Assembly (NCBI RefSeq): GCF_020176795.1
Contig: NZ_JAIUKE010000008.1
Location: forward strand, 17,160 to 81,159
Direction: 5' to 3'
From: Streptomyces sp. 8L
GTDB taxonomy: Bacteria; Actinomycetota; Actinomycetes; Streptomycetales; Streptomycetaceae
DNA length: 64,000 nt
A program made the position numbers and the translations under genes. Shown here piece by piece: positions 36,997 through 45,346 of the stretch (the stretch's first letter is position 1; every line of letters begins with the position of its first letter). The notes beneath the pieces are model-generated. The model was not told the origin of the DNA. It was given only the letters and a program-made list of their open reading frames with translations, and did not search any database.

Positions 36997-37018
36997 CGGA
37001 ATCGGATGTCCGCTTCCG
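36997..37018. promoter_or_regulatory. Probable TetR operator, 22-bp palindrome
   Basis: CGGAATCGGAT followed by GTCCGCTTCCG: an inverted repeat in which 9 of 11 base pairs match. It sits right after the -10 box, over the expected transcription start of the cupin gene and 35 bp from the TetR start codon, the classical position for autoregulated TetR control. Confidence 0.7.
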
Positions 37019-37050
37019 AAAACTGTCCGCTGCCAGAATCGAGGACGACC

Positions 37051-37608
37051 ATGCCGGTCCCATCCGTCTCAGATCTCATCGTTCGCGCGGACCGGGTGCC
37101 CAGTGTGTGGGCCTGGGGCGGGCGCTGGAGCCCCCTTGTCTCCTCCGACGACTCCGGGGGCGGCTACTCGGTCCTGGAGCAGACCATGCCGGAGCAGGCC
37201 GGCCCCCCGCCGCACGTGCACGAACACAACGACGAGGTCTTCTACATCCTCGACGGAGAAGTCCGCCTGCAGATCGGTGACGAGACCGCGGTCGGGACGG
37301 CCGGGGACCTCGTCAGGATTCCACGCGGTGTGCCGCACGGGTTCGCCGTGAAAAGCCGGACCGCCCGCTTCTTGAACCTCTACGTCCCCGGCGCCCTCGA
37401 CGTGGTCATCTCCATGCTGGGCACCCCCGCCACCGGTGACGGCCTGCCGCCGGAGGGCTCCCAACAGCCGCCGGACGCCGAGCGGGTCGCCGAGCTCGGG
37501 AGGCGGCTGGAGGAGCTGGCGGCCCAGCGGTGGACGGGGCAACCGGACCTGCTCGCGGGATTCAGGACCGGCTCGGACGAGGGCACCGTGAGCGGCCCCA
37601 CCGGTTGA
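37051..37608 (+). CDS. Cupin-domain protein
   Basis: 185 residues, single cupin barrel. Motif 1 is HVHEHNDE (H55, H57, E62) and motif 2 PRGVPHGF (H96), so all four metal ligands are present; a small dioxygenase, isomerase or quercetinase-like role is possible. A C-terminal helical tail (residues 130-185) follows. ATG 37051 is chosen because GAGG lies 6 nt before it; a longer frame upstream would cross the operator. It is the sole gene behind the TetR-controlled promoter, so its substrate is probably the TetR ligand or a relative. Confidence 0.85.
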   Translation: MPVPSVSDLIVRADRVPSVWAWGGRWSPLVSSDDSGGGYSVLEQTMPEQAGPPPHVHEHNDEVFYILDGEVRLQIGDETAVGTAGDLVRIPRGVPHGFAVKSRTARFLNLYVPGALDVVISMLGTPATGDGLPPEGSQQPPDAERVAELGRRLEELAAQRWTGQPDLLAGFRTGSDEGTVSGPTG

Positions 37609-37693
37609 ACCGGGACGTGTCCTGGCCCCGTCGGGTCCGGTCCGGTGCCGCGAGACCCCGCGTCCCGCCGGCGCCCGCGGCCTCGCCCCACCG

Positions 37694-38059
37694 TCACGTC
37701 CCGTGTGTCGTGCGCTTGCCGCGCCCGCCCGGCCGGGGGCTCTGGACGCGTGCTTCCTGCCCCTCCGTCCGGGAGCCGTCAACGATGTGCTGCAACGCCG
37801 TGACCTGGCGCTCCAGGGCTTCGCGGCCCGTGGCGGTGAGGTTGAGCCATGTACGGGGGCGCTTGCCCACGTAGCCCTTCTCCACTTCGACGTATCCGTG
37901 CGAGCCCAGCGTGGTGACCTGTTTGGACAGCGCGGACGCCGACAGCCCCGCGGCCTCGCGCACCCAGCCGAACTCCGCCCACTCCGTGCCGACGAGCAGT
38001 GACACGATCGACAGGCGGGTCGGGTCCAGCAGTACCGGGTCGAAGTCAGGACGATCCAT
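37694..38059 (-). CDS. Winged-helix transcriptional regulator (MarR/ArsR-like)
   Basis: 121 residues. LDPTRLSIVSLL at the start and the segment AAGLSASALSKQVTTLGSHGYVEVEKG make a standard winged helix with the wing at YVGKRPRTWLNLT. A basic C-terminal tail follows. Its ATG lies inside the end of the upstream membrane-protein gene (14-bp overlap), so the two are co-translated. It probably represses its own operon through the palindrome at 38599-38613. Confidence 0.85.
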   Translation of the reverse strand: MDRPDFDPVLLDPTRLSIVSLLVGTEWAEFGWVREAAGLSASALSKQVTTLGSHGYVEVEKGYVGKRPRTWLNLTATGREALERQVTALQHIVDGSRTEGQEARVQSPRPGGRGKRTTHGT

Positions 38060-38564
38060 CGAGCGCCCCGGATCGTCCGTGCTCCGCGCCTGCGGCGAGA
38101 GAGGCCAGAGCGCTCTGGAGACGGTCCCCGAAGAGGATCAGGACCGCGCCCAGTACGGCGCCGGCGATCGTCCGCGCGTACGGGAAGGGCAGGCTGGAGT
38201 GCGGCAGGAAGGCGGCGACGATGCCGAGGGCCATCACCGTCAGGATGACCACCCTGCTCCACAGCGCGAACCGCGGCGAGACCGCGTCCCGCCGCACCCT
38301 GGTCCGCCGCCCCAGCACGGCGGACCCGCGCCTGCTGCGCAGCAGCACCGCGTAGAGAACGACGACGGCGGTGAAGACGATGTTCACCACGGACTCGACG
38401 CCCTGTCCGAAGAAGTCGGGCGCCGCGAGCAGAGCGAAAACGGCGACACCGAAGAGGATCGCCACCCAGCGCGAATCCCGCGCGGAGCCGAGTGACTCCT
38501 CCCGCCGCCGCTGGACGTCCTGGAGGGCGCGGGCTGCCTCGGTGGGTGTGGGGTTTCGGGTCAT
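38046..38564 (-). CDS. Four-helix membrane protein, partner of winged-helix regulator
   Basis: 172 residues with a charged N-terminal helix and four predicted membrane segments (about residues 33-50, 57-75, 103-123 and 128-150). No enzymatic motif. ATG 38564 has AAGGAGG at 6 nt. First gene of a two-gene operon with the winged-helix regulator; this pairing is common in Streptomyces, but its function is not known to me. Confidence 0.8.
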   Translation of the reverse strand: MTRNPTPTEAARALQDVQRRREESLGSARDSRWVAILFGVAVFALLAAPDFFGQGVESVVNIVFTAVVVLYAVLLRSRRGSAVLGRRTRVRRDAVSPRFALWSRVVILTVMALGIVAAFLPHSSLPFPYARTIAGAVLGAVLILFGDRLQSALASLAAGAEHGRSGALDGSS

Positions 38565-38598
38565 GATGGCCTCCTTGGGGTTGCTCGGTCAGAACTTG

Positions 38599-38639
38599 TT
38601 TCCTTCAAGGAAAGTAGTTTCCTGGAGAGGGGCTGTCAA
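38599..38639 (-). promoter_or_regulatory. Promoter and overlapping operator of the membrane protein/regulator operon
   Basis: On the minus strand TTGACA (38634-38639), a 17-bp spacer and TACTTT (38611-38616) form a strong promoter. A perfect 15-bp palindrome, TTTCCTTCAAGGAAA (38599-38613), covers the end of the -10 and the transcription start, and a further GGAAAC half-site lies in the spacer. This fits autorepression by the winged-helix protein encoded in the operon. Confidence 0.7.
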
Positions 38640-39271
38640 ACGGTGGAGAACGGCGCGCGATGCTCGCCGAACAGTGGACGGGCGCGGGCCGCCCGGCGCG
38701 CGGTGCGGGCCGCCCACGTACCGCGGCACCGGCGACGCCCTGGCCCCCGCACGGCCCCAAGCCATCGCTCCACAAGGGGTATTGACGCGTCAACGGCACG
38801 TATCGCGTCTCGGTCCCAGGACTCTCCAGGGCCCTCACGACATCAGGCGGTGGCCAGGGCCACGGCCCTCGGCACGTGCACTGCCCGCTGCCCGCCAGGG
38901 GTGTCCTGTGACGTGGTGGATGGCCATGGCGTCACGAACACCGCACCCCGCGACCACGCCGACGCGGCCGTCCCGGCTGCCCGGCGTGCGCTTCCACGTG
39001 CTTCGACATCATGAACTCACGTGCTGACGTCGCCCATCCGCCTTTTTGCCCGTACGTACCAGGAAACGATGTGCGCACGGACCAATCGCCCACCGTACGC
39101 ACGGCCTGCCGCCCGGCGAGACCGTGTCTTCGGTACGGTGCGTGGGCAATGACGTGGCGACAGGCCCAGTGTGACGGTGGTATCCGGACAGTGTGAATCG
39201 ACGGTGCCCCCGCACGGTCAGGAGGCCGGGGGAGGCGCCGCACACACTGATGGGGAAGAAGTGTCCGCGAG
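38640..39271. other. Intergenic stretch without a recognisable gene
   Basis: About 630 bp. Short ORFs exist but none has a ribosome site, sensible codon use and recognisable product together. A perfect 12-bp palindrome TTGACGCGTCAA lies at 38782-38793; it is isolated and could be an operator or chance. The last part must carry the promoter of the flavoenzyme gene. Confidence 0.5.
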
Positions 39272-40453
39272 ATGAACGGCTTCGTGAGGCAGTACGGCGC
39301 GGCGAACGGCGCGGACCTGCCCGGGATCGCGGCGTCGCTGGCCGAAGACCTGCGCGCGCGTGCGCCCGAGGCCTCCGCCGTCGGCACGCTGCCGGAAGAG
39401 GTCGTGGGATCGCTTGAGTCGGCGGGCATGTTCCGGCTGGGGCTGCCGAGGGGCCTCGGCGGCTTCGAGGCGGACCCCGTCACACTGATTCACACGGCTG
39501 AGACACTCGCCCACGCGGACGGGTCCGCGGCCTGGGCGGCCATGATCGGCAACAGTTCGATGTTCTTCGCCTGGCTCGACCAGGATGTCGCGGGTCGTCT
39601 GCTCGAAGACCGGCCCGGCCGGCCGGTCTCCGCCGTGTTCGCGCCTTCCGGGCAGGGCGTCGAGGTGGACGGGGGATACCGCGTATCGGGACGCTGGTCC
39701 TATGCCAGTGGCGCACCGCACGCGACGATGATCGCAGTGGGTTTCGTCGTCACGGGGCCGGACGGTGCGCCCCGGGTCGCCGAAGGGCGGCCGGTGACGC
39801 GCTGGGCGGTCCTCGACGCAGCCGATATCCATGTCGAGCCGACCTGGAAGGACGCGGCCGGGCTGCGCGGGTCCGGGAGCCACGATGTGGTGGTGCGGGA
39901 CGCGTTCGTCCCCGCGGAGCGGACGTTGATGCCGTACTCCGAGCCACCGCGGGCCGAGGGGGCGCTGTACCGGATGCCCTTCTTCACGGCGGTCCGTTCG
40001 CTGCTCGTGGGTATTCCTCTGGGAGTGGCTCGTCACGCGTTGGACGAGCTGACCGGGCTGATCCGGCACAAGTCCCGTGACGGGGCTGCCCTGATCCAGG
40101 ACCAGGACGTGCAGATCCGGCTCGCGGAGGCCGAGGGCGCCTTGCGCGCCGGCCGCAGCTTCGTCATCGAGGCGACCGAAGCGATGTGGGCGGTTGTGCG
40201 GTCGGGTGAAGCGGTGTCCGTGGCGTCGCGCGCGGACTGGACCCTCGCGGCCCAGTCCGCGATGCGCGGAGCCGTCCAGGCGGTCAATGTGGCTTTCGAG
40301 ATCGCGGGGGCGTCCGCCTCTCTCGCCGACGACCCGATTCAGCGGTGCTGGCGTGATGTGAACGTCACCGCACAGCACTTCGCCTTCGCGCGAGGCCGGT
40401 CGCGGGGCGCCGGGCAGGCACTGCTCGGCCTGGACGTCGACGTATTCGTCTGA
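39272..40453 (+). CDS. Acyl-CoA-dehydrogenase-fold flavoprotein (group D flavin monooxygenase-like)
   Basis: 393 residues. N-terminal helical domain (1-115), central beta domain with GRWSYASGAPHATMI and GLRGSGSHDVVVRDAFVP, then C-terminal four-helix bundle ending QRCWRDVNVTAQHFAF. The catalytic Glu of true acyl-CoA dehydrogenases is not obvious and the C-terminal WRDVxxxxQH motif is that of FMN/FAD-dependent hydroxylases such as HsaA and its relatives, which need a separate flavin reductase. No reductase gene is adjacent. The ATG at 39272 is the only sensible start; its ribosome site (GAAG) is weak. It may act in catabolism or antibiotic tailoring. Confidence 0.8.
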   Translation: MNGFVRQYGAANGADLPGIAASLAEDLRARAPEASAVGTLPEEVVGSLESAGMFRLGLPRGLGGFEADPVTLIHTAETLAHADGSAAWAAMIGNSSMFFAWLDQDVAGRLLEDRPGRPVSAVFAPSGQGVEVDGGYRVSGRWSYASGAPHATMIAVGFVVTGPDGAPRVAEGRPVTRWAVLDAADIHVEPTWKDAAGLRGSGSHDVVVRDAFVPAERTLMPYSEPPRAEGALYRMPFFTAVRSLLVGIPLGVARHALDELTGLIRHKSRDGAALIQDQDVQIRLAEAEGALRAGRSFVIEATEAMWAVVRSGEAVSVASRADWTLAAQSAMRGAVQAVNVAFEIAGASASLADDPIQRCWRDVNVTAQHFAFARGRSRGAGQALLGLDVDVFV

Positions 40454-40461
40454 GGTGGATC

Positions 40462-40690
40462 GGTCTCTCGTGCGCGAGGGCGAATCACCGTCCGATACGA
40501 GGTCCGCCCGGCCGGTCGCGGCCCGCTGTCGCCGGCGACGAACAGGAACGCGGCAAGGGGCGCCCCGTAGAAGCCCAGACCTTCCGCGTCGCAGGCCGCG
40601 CGAGCCGCGCGGTCGTCGGGGCCGTGGTGCCAGGCGGCTCGCGGTACCCCGATGGGGCTGGTGATCAGTTTGACGCGTGTGCGCGGGCGC
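40462..40690 (-). pseudogene. Remnant of a nitroreductase-family gene
   Basis: On the minus strand, directly after the RpiR gene stop, one frame encodes a fragment with PRAAWHHGPDDRAARAACDAEGLG followed by FYGAPLAAFLFV, in shorter form the FYGAPxAxFLF core of FMN nitroreductases. There is no start, no dimer helix and the rest of the fold is missing. I read it as a decayed gene; its similarity is short, so moderate confidence. Confidence 0.4.
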
Positions 40691-41542
40691 CTATTCGCCG
40701 ACGAAGATCTTCAGATCCGCGTACGAGGAGTCGATGCGCCGCATCGACTCCTCCGCCCGGCCGCGGTCGGCGCGTGCGGTCAGCGCGATGATCGCTTCGA
40801 CGACGGCGAAGGCCGTGGCGAGGGACGTGCGTGGCGTCGGGCTCTCGGAGGGCACGATGAGCGTGTGGCAGGCGGACTCCGTCAGCGGTGAGACCTCGGT
40901 GTCGGTGAAAGCGATCACGGGCACGCCGGCGCGACGGGCGGCCGCGGCGAGGTCCGTGGTGACGCGGTAGTAGCGATGGAAGTCGATCGCGACGACGGCG
41001 TCGTCGGGGCCGAGCAGGCCGAGCTGCTGCCCGGCCGAGACGGGGTCGGCCGGCTGGTCGGCGGCGATGCCGAGCAGGCGCAGCGACGAACTCAGGTGCG
41101 CGGCGACGGGGCCGGCCATTCCGAGGCCCAGGACGAGCGTGCGCCGTGCCCCGGACAGTCTGGCCGCGACCTCGGCCAGTGTCTCAGGCGAGGTGATGCG
41201 CGTGAGCTGCTCCAGGTTGCGGCGGGCCTGTGCAAGGACGGCGGTGACCGTTGCGGCCGCCGTGCCGGCGTCCTCGTCCATTTCCTGCAAGAAGCGTGAG
41301 CACTGGGAGAGCGTCGAGCGCAGCGAGCGCTGCAGGTGGGGGTAGCCCTCGAAGCCGAGCCGCTGGGCCAGGCGCACCACGGTCGCGGTGTGCACGCCGG
41401 CCTTCTCCGCCAGATCCGAGGCCGGCAGATAGGCGAGGGCGTCCAGACTTTCCAGCATGACCCGGGCGGCCTGGCGCTGCGCCTTGCCGAGCGAGGGGGC
41501 CAGGGCGGTCAGCCGGACGCGCAGTTCGTCGGGTTCGCTCAT
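40691..41542 (-). CDS. RpiR/MurR-family transcriptional regulator
   Basis: 283 residues in the standard two-domain form: N-terminal RpiR helix-turn-helix (ASDLAEKAGVHTATVVRLAQRLGFEGY, quoted in part; residues about 41-68) and C-terminal SIS domain starting at RTLVLGLGMAGPVAAHL (about 133-150). SIS domains normally bind phosphosugars, but several RpiR members control amino-acid or purine use. It is divergent from the hyuA operon with a TGCAAT/ATTGCA palindrome between, so it almost certainly regulates that operon. Confidence 0.92.
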   Translation of the reverse strand: MSEPDELRVRLTALAPSLGKAQRQAARVMLESLDALAYLPASDLAEKAGVHTATVVRLAQRLGFEGYPHLQRSLRSTLSQCSRFLQEMDEDAGTAAATVTAVLAQARRNLEQLTRITSPETLAEVAARLSGARRTLVLGLGMAGPVAAHLSSSLRLLGIAADQPADPVSAGQQLGLLGPDDAVVAIDFHRYYRVTTDLAAAARRAGVPVIAFTDTEVSPLTESACHTLIVPSESPTPRTSLATAFAVVEAIIALTARADRGRAEESMRRIDSSYADLKIFVGE

Positions 41543-41600
41543 GGGTTCCTCCGGTTGTCCTCGTCGTCTCCCTCAGAGAGTGCCGTAGGGCTGCAATGAA

Positions 41601-41616
41601 TGCAATCAATATTGCA
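41601..41616. promoter_or_regulatory. Probable RpiR operator
   Basis: TGCAATCAATATTGCA: perfect 6-bp arms around CAAT. A further GGAAAT/ATTTCC inverted pair (41618-41630) and GATTGC/TGCATGCA half-sites follow toward the hyuA promoter. The cluster is AT-rich against a GC-rich background and lies between the divergent rpiR and hyuA genes. Confidence 0.65.
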
Positions 41617-41640
41617 GGAAATTTATTTCCGCGAGATTGC

Positions 41641-41670
41641 TTGCATGCATTCGTTTTCGCTGGCTAATGT
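41641..41670 (+). promoter_or_regulatory. Likely promoter of the hyuAB operon
   Basis: TTGCAT at 41641-41646, an 18-bp spacer and TAATGT at 41665-41670, placing the transcript start near 41677 and leaving a leader of about 35 nt with GGAGG before the ATG at 41712. Confidence 0.5.
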
Positions 41671-41711
41671 CGCTGACCGTCAACGTCAAGAACACGGCGG
41701 AGGAGAAGCGG

Positions 41712-43745
41712 ATGGCGTGGAGGATCGGGGTCGACACCGGGGGCACGTTCACGGATGTCGCGCTGGTGGACGAGCGGCGCGGGCTGGTCGCACTCCGCAA
41801 GGTCCCGTCCAGCAAGGAGGACCCTTCGCGGGCCATCCTGACCGGCGTCCTGGGCCTGCTGGCCGACCACGGCGTGCCGCGCGAGCAGGTGAGCCGCTTC
41901 AACCACGGCACCACCGTGGCCGTCAACGCGGTGCTGGAGGGGACCGCCGCACGGGCCGGGCTGCTCACCACTTCCGGGTTCCGGGATGTGCTGGAGCTGG
42001 CCCGGCAGCGCCGCCCGCATCTGTACGACATGTCCGTGCGCAAGCCGCGGCCCGTGGTGCCGCGCGAACTGCGCCTTGAGGTCGGCGGCAGGCTCGACGC
42101 CGCCGGCACCGAGGTCTCGCCCGTCGACGGAGCGGAGCTCGACGAGGCGATCGCCGCCCTGCGCGACGCGGACGTCGACGCGGTGGCGGTGTGTCTGCTG
42201 CACTCCTACGCCGACCCGACACACGAGGAGCAGGTCCGCGAAAGGCTCAGGAAGGCCCTGCCTGACGTCCCCGTCTCGGTGTCGAGCGAGGTGCACCCCG
42301 AGTACCGGGAGTACGAGCGGTTCAGTACCACGGCGGTCAACGCCTCCCTCGTGCCGGTGATGCGGCGCTACCTCGGCCGGCTCTCCGACGGCGTCGCGCA
42401 GGCGGGCATCACCCCGCCCGTACGCGTGGTGCAGTCCAACGGCGGTCTCGCCTCCACGGCGACGGCCGGCGACCTCCCGGTCTCCACCCTGTTCTCAGGG
42501 CCGAGCGCCGGAGTGCTCGGCGCGGTCCGGCTCGCCGCGGAGGCGGGGGTGCGGGACATCATCACCTTCGACATGGGCGGCACCAGCACGGACGTGTGCC
42601 TGGTCCGCGACGGGCGTATCCCGGTCGTGCACGAGCGGGAGATGGACGGCCGCCCGATCATGGGCGCGATGGTCGACGTCGTCTCCGTCGGCTCCGGGGG
42701 CGGCTCCATCGCCTGGGTGGACGACGGCGGTCTGCTGAAGGTGGGGCCGAGGAGCGCCGGCGCGGTTCCCGGCCCGGTGGCCTACGGCCGCGGCGGCACC
42801 CGCCCCACCGTGAGCGACGCCGACTGCGTGCTCGGTCTCCTGCACCCGGACGCCCCGCTGGCGGGCACTCTGCGCGTCGATACCCCGGCGGCCGCGCGGG
42901 CGCTCGAATCGGAGGTCGGGAACAGGCTCGGCCTCGACGCCGTGGCGGCGGCGGACGGGGTGCTGCGCGTCCTGCGGGCCGACCTCGTGGGCGCCGTACG
43001 CGCGGTCTCCGTGGCCCGCGGCACCGATCCGCGCGACTTCACCCTCGTGCCCTATGGGGGCGCCGGGCCCCTGCACGCCTCCGCGCTCGCCCGCGAACTC
43101 GGCATCCGCCGGGTGCTCGTACCGCCGGCTCCCGGCATCCTGTGCGCGTACGGGGCCCTGAGTGCCGACGTGCGGGGCGACTTCGGGGCCACCTGCGTGG
43201 CGGACGCGACCGAGGACGGGCTCACGGAGGTCGTCGCCGCCTTCCGGCGCCTGGAGGAGCGGGCCGCTCAGTGGTCGCGTACCGAATCGGTCGGCGACGC
43301 GGTCGTCCTCGAACGGCGCGTCGAGCTGCACTACGCCAACCAGAGCCACGCGCTCCCGGTACCGCTGGCCGGCGAGCCGAGCGCCCGGGCGCTCCAGCGG
43401 GCGGTTGCCGACTTCCACCACATCTACGAGCAGCGCTACGGCTACGCGCTGCCCGGCGAGCCGGTGCGGGTCGTCGCGGTCCGCCTCACGGCGACCGCCC
43501 CGGCCGAGCGGTCCTGGTCCTCAGAACGCGTCCCGGAGGGCGATCCGGCCCCGGCCGTACGGCAGGTCTTCGTCGACGGCGCCTGGCGGCAGGCCGAGGT
43601 CTACCGCCGCGAGGCGCTGCCCGCCGGATGGAGCTGCCAGGGCCCGGCGGTCGTGGGCCAGTTGGACGCCACCACGGTCGTCCTCCCCGGACAGCGGGCC
43701 CGGATCGACGAGTTCTCCAACCTGATCATCGAGGAGGCACGATGA
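41712..43745 (+). CDS. hyuA: Hydantoinase/oxoprolinase subunit A (N-methylhydantoinase A-like)
   Basis: ATP-dependent opening of a five-membered cyclic amide (hydantoin, N-methylhydantoin, 5-oxoproline or similar) together with the B subunit. 677 residues. N-terminal ATPase-fold motif IGVDTGGTFTD (5-15), FNHGTTVAVNAVLEG, VQSNGGLAS, then the second phosphate-binding motif FDMGGTSTDV and VGSGGGSIAWVD; all are standard for the family. ATG 41712 follows GGAGG at 8 nt; a longer TTG-started frame (41637) would cover the promoter and is rejected. Its TGA overlaps the ATG of hyuB (ATGA). Confidence 0.92.
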   Translation: MAWRIGVDTGGTFTDVALVDERRGLVALRKVPSSKEDPSRAILTGVLGLLADHGVPREQVSRFNHGTTVAVNAVLEGTAARAGLLTTSGFRDVLELARQRRPHLYDMSVRKPRPVVPRELRLEVGGRLDAAGTEVSPVDGAELDEAIAALRDADVDAVAVCLLHSYADPTHEEQVRERLRKALPDVPVSVSSEVHPEYREYERFSTTAVNASLVPVMRRYLGRLSDGVAQAGITPPVRVVQSNGGLASTATAGDLPVSTLFSGPSAGVLGAVRLAAEAGVRDIITFDMGGTSTDVCLVRDGRIPVVHEREMDGRPIMGAMVDVVSVGSGGGSIAWVDDGGLLKVGPRSAGAVPGPVAYGRGGTRPTVSDADCVLGLLHPDAPLAGTLRVDTPAAARALESEVGNRLGLDAVAAADGVLRVLRADLVGAVRAVSVARGTDPRDFTLVPYGGAGPLHASALARELGIRRVLVPPAPGILCAYGALSADVRGDFGATCVADATEDGLTEVVAAFRRLEERAAQWSRTESVGDAVVLERRVELHYANQSHALPVPLAGEPSARALQRAVADFHHIYEQRYGYALPGEPVRVVAVRLTATAPAERSWSSERVPEGDPAPAVRQVFVDGAWRQAEVYRREALPAGWSCQGPAVVGQLDATTVVLPGQRARIDEFSNLIIEEAR

Positions 43746-45346
43746 CCCCCGCCAGCACATCCGCGACTGGCCTCGACCCGATCACGACCGAGGTGATCGG
43801 CAGTGCCGTGTTCGCCATCACCGAGGAGATGAGCGGCGCGCTGATGCGCACGGCCTACTCACCCAACATCCGTGAGCGGGGCGACTGCTCCACCGGCCTG
43901 TTCGATGCCCGCGGGCGTGTGCTGGCGCAGTCGCAGCGGCTGCCGCTGCACATGGGCTCTCTGCTCGGCTCGGTGCGTGCCGTGCACGAACGCCATCCCG
44001 TCGAGTCTCTGAAACCCGGCGACATGTTCGTGGCCAACGACCCGTACCACGGCGGTGGTTCGCACCTGCCGGACGTCAACGTGGTCGCCCCGGTCTTCCA
44101 CCGGGGCCGCCTCGTCGGCTACGCCGCGAGCACCGCACACCACTCCGATGTCGGCGGCACCGTCGCGGGCAGCGAGTCCGCCGACTGCCGCGAGATCTTC
44201 CAGGAAGGACTCAGGCTGCCGCCGGTGAAGATCGTGGACGGGGGCACGGTGAACGAGGACGTGATCGCGGTGGTCGCCCTCAACTCCCGCGTCCCGGGGG
44301 ACCGCGGCGGGGACCTGCGCGCCCAGATCGCCGCCAACCGGGTCGCCGAGCAACGGCTCACCGAACTCGCCGGCCGCTACGGCACCGAAACCCTCCAGGA
44401 GTACGTCGACGCGCTGCTCGAAGCGACCGAGCGCCGCATCCGGGCCCGCTACGCCGAGATCACCCCTGGCGTCTACGAGCACGACGCGTACATGGACCCG
44501 CTGCCCGACGGCACTCCGCTGCGCATCCATGTACGCCTCGAGGTCACCGGCGGCCGGCTGATGTTCGACTTCACCGGCTCGAGCCCGCAGATGCCGTACG
44601 CCCGCAACATCCCTTTCGCGGCGCTGGCGGCGACCGTTTTCTGTGTCGTGAAGGCCCTGCTCGACCCGGCGATCGCCACCAACGACGGCTTCTACCGCAG
44701 CGTGGAGATCCACGCTCCTGAAGGCACGATCGTCCACCCCGTCGAACCGGCGCCGGTCGGCGCGCGGGCCTTGAGCTGCGGAGTCCTGGCCGACGCGATC
44801 GCCGGAGCCCTGTCCCTCGCGGCCCCCGACCGGATGGTCGCCGGGTCGGGCCCCCACCAACTGGTGATCTTCGCCGGTCTTGACGAGCGCACCCGGAACT
44901 ACTTCGTCAACTACGAGACCATCGCAGGGGCCCTGGGCGCCACGGCCTCCCACGACGGACTGGACGCGGTGCGCGTCTACGCCTCGGGGGCCGCCAACCT
45001 GCCGGTCGAGGCGCTCGAACGGGCCTTCCCCCTGCGCGTCGAGCGCTACGAGCTGCGCGACGATCCGGCCGGCGCCGGCGCGCACAGCGGCGGGCGCGGC
45101 ATCCGCCGCGACTACCGCGTCCTCTCGGAAACCGCCCGGATCAGCCTCACCGGCGAGCGGCACAGGGAGCCGGCCCGCGGCGTGCTCGGCGGCCGGGACG
45201 GTGCGACGGGCCGCTTCCTCCTGAACCCGGGCACCGAGAACGAGGAGGAGCTGCCGCGGATCGCCCGGGACGTACTGCTGCGCGCCGGCGATGTGCTGCG
45301 AGTCGAAACTCCCGGCGGAGCCGGTTACGGAAAGGCAGGACAGTGA
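43742..45346 (+). CDS. hyuB: Hydantoinase/oxoprolinase subunit B
   Basis: 534 residues, normal length for HyuB. Typical motifs: EEMSGALMRTAYSPNIRERGD at the start (partly quoted), the metal-type segment DPYHGGGSHLPDV, AASTAHHSDVGG, FTGSSPQ, and GGRGIRRDYRV near the end. Forms the catalytic complex with HyuA. Starts in a 4-bp overlap with hyuA and ends in a GTGA overlap with the aminotransferase gene, so the three are translationally coupled. Confidence 0.92.
   Translation: MTPASTSATGLDPITTEVIGSAVFAITEEMSGALMRTAYSPNIRERGDCSTGLFDARGRVLAQSQRLPLHMGSLLGSVRAVHERHPVESLKPGDMFVANDPYHGGGSHLPDVNVVAPVFHRGRLVGYAASTAHHSDVGGTVAGSESADCREIFQEGLRLPPVKIVDGGTVNEDVIAVVALNSRVPGDRGGDLRAQIAANRVAEQRLTELAGRYGTETLQEYVDALLEATERRIRARYAEITPGVYEHDAYMDPLPDGTPLRIHVRLEVTGGRLMFDFTGSSPQMPYARNIPFAALAATVFCVVKALLDPAIATNDGFYRSVEIHAPEGTIVHPVEPAPVGARALSCGVLADAIAGALSLAAPDRMVAGSGPHQLVIFAGLDERTRNYFVNYETIAGALGATASHDGLDAVRVYASGAANLPVEALERAFPLRVERYELRDDPAGAGAHSGGRGIRRDYRVLSETARISLTGERHREPARGVLGGRDGATGRFLLNPGTENEEELPRIARDVLLRAGDVLRVETPGGAGYGKAGQ

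Noticed and set aside
38643..39014. 123-codon plus-strand ORF in the 38.6-39.3 kb gap
   Set aside because: Begins with a GTG lacking a ribosome site, composition is Arg/Ala/Ser-rich without pattern, and no similarity is recognisable.
39060..39180. Possible long inverted repeat (CCACCGTACGCAC and GGTACGGTGCGTGGGC)
   Set aside because: The arms do not pair in a continuous way and no flanking direct repeats or transposase remnants were seen.
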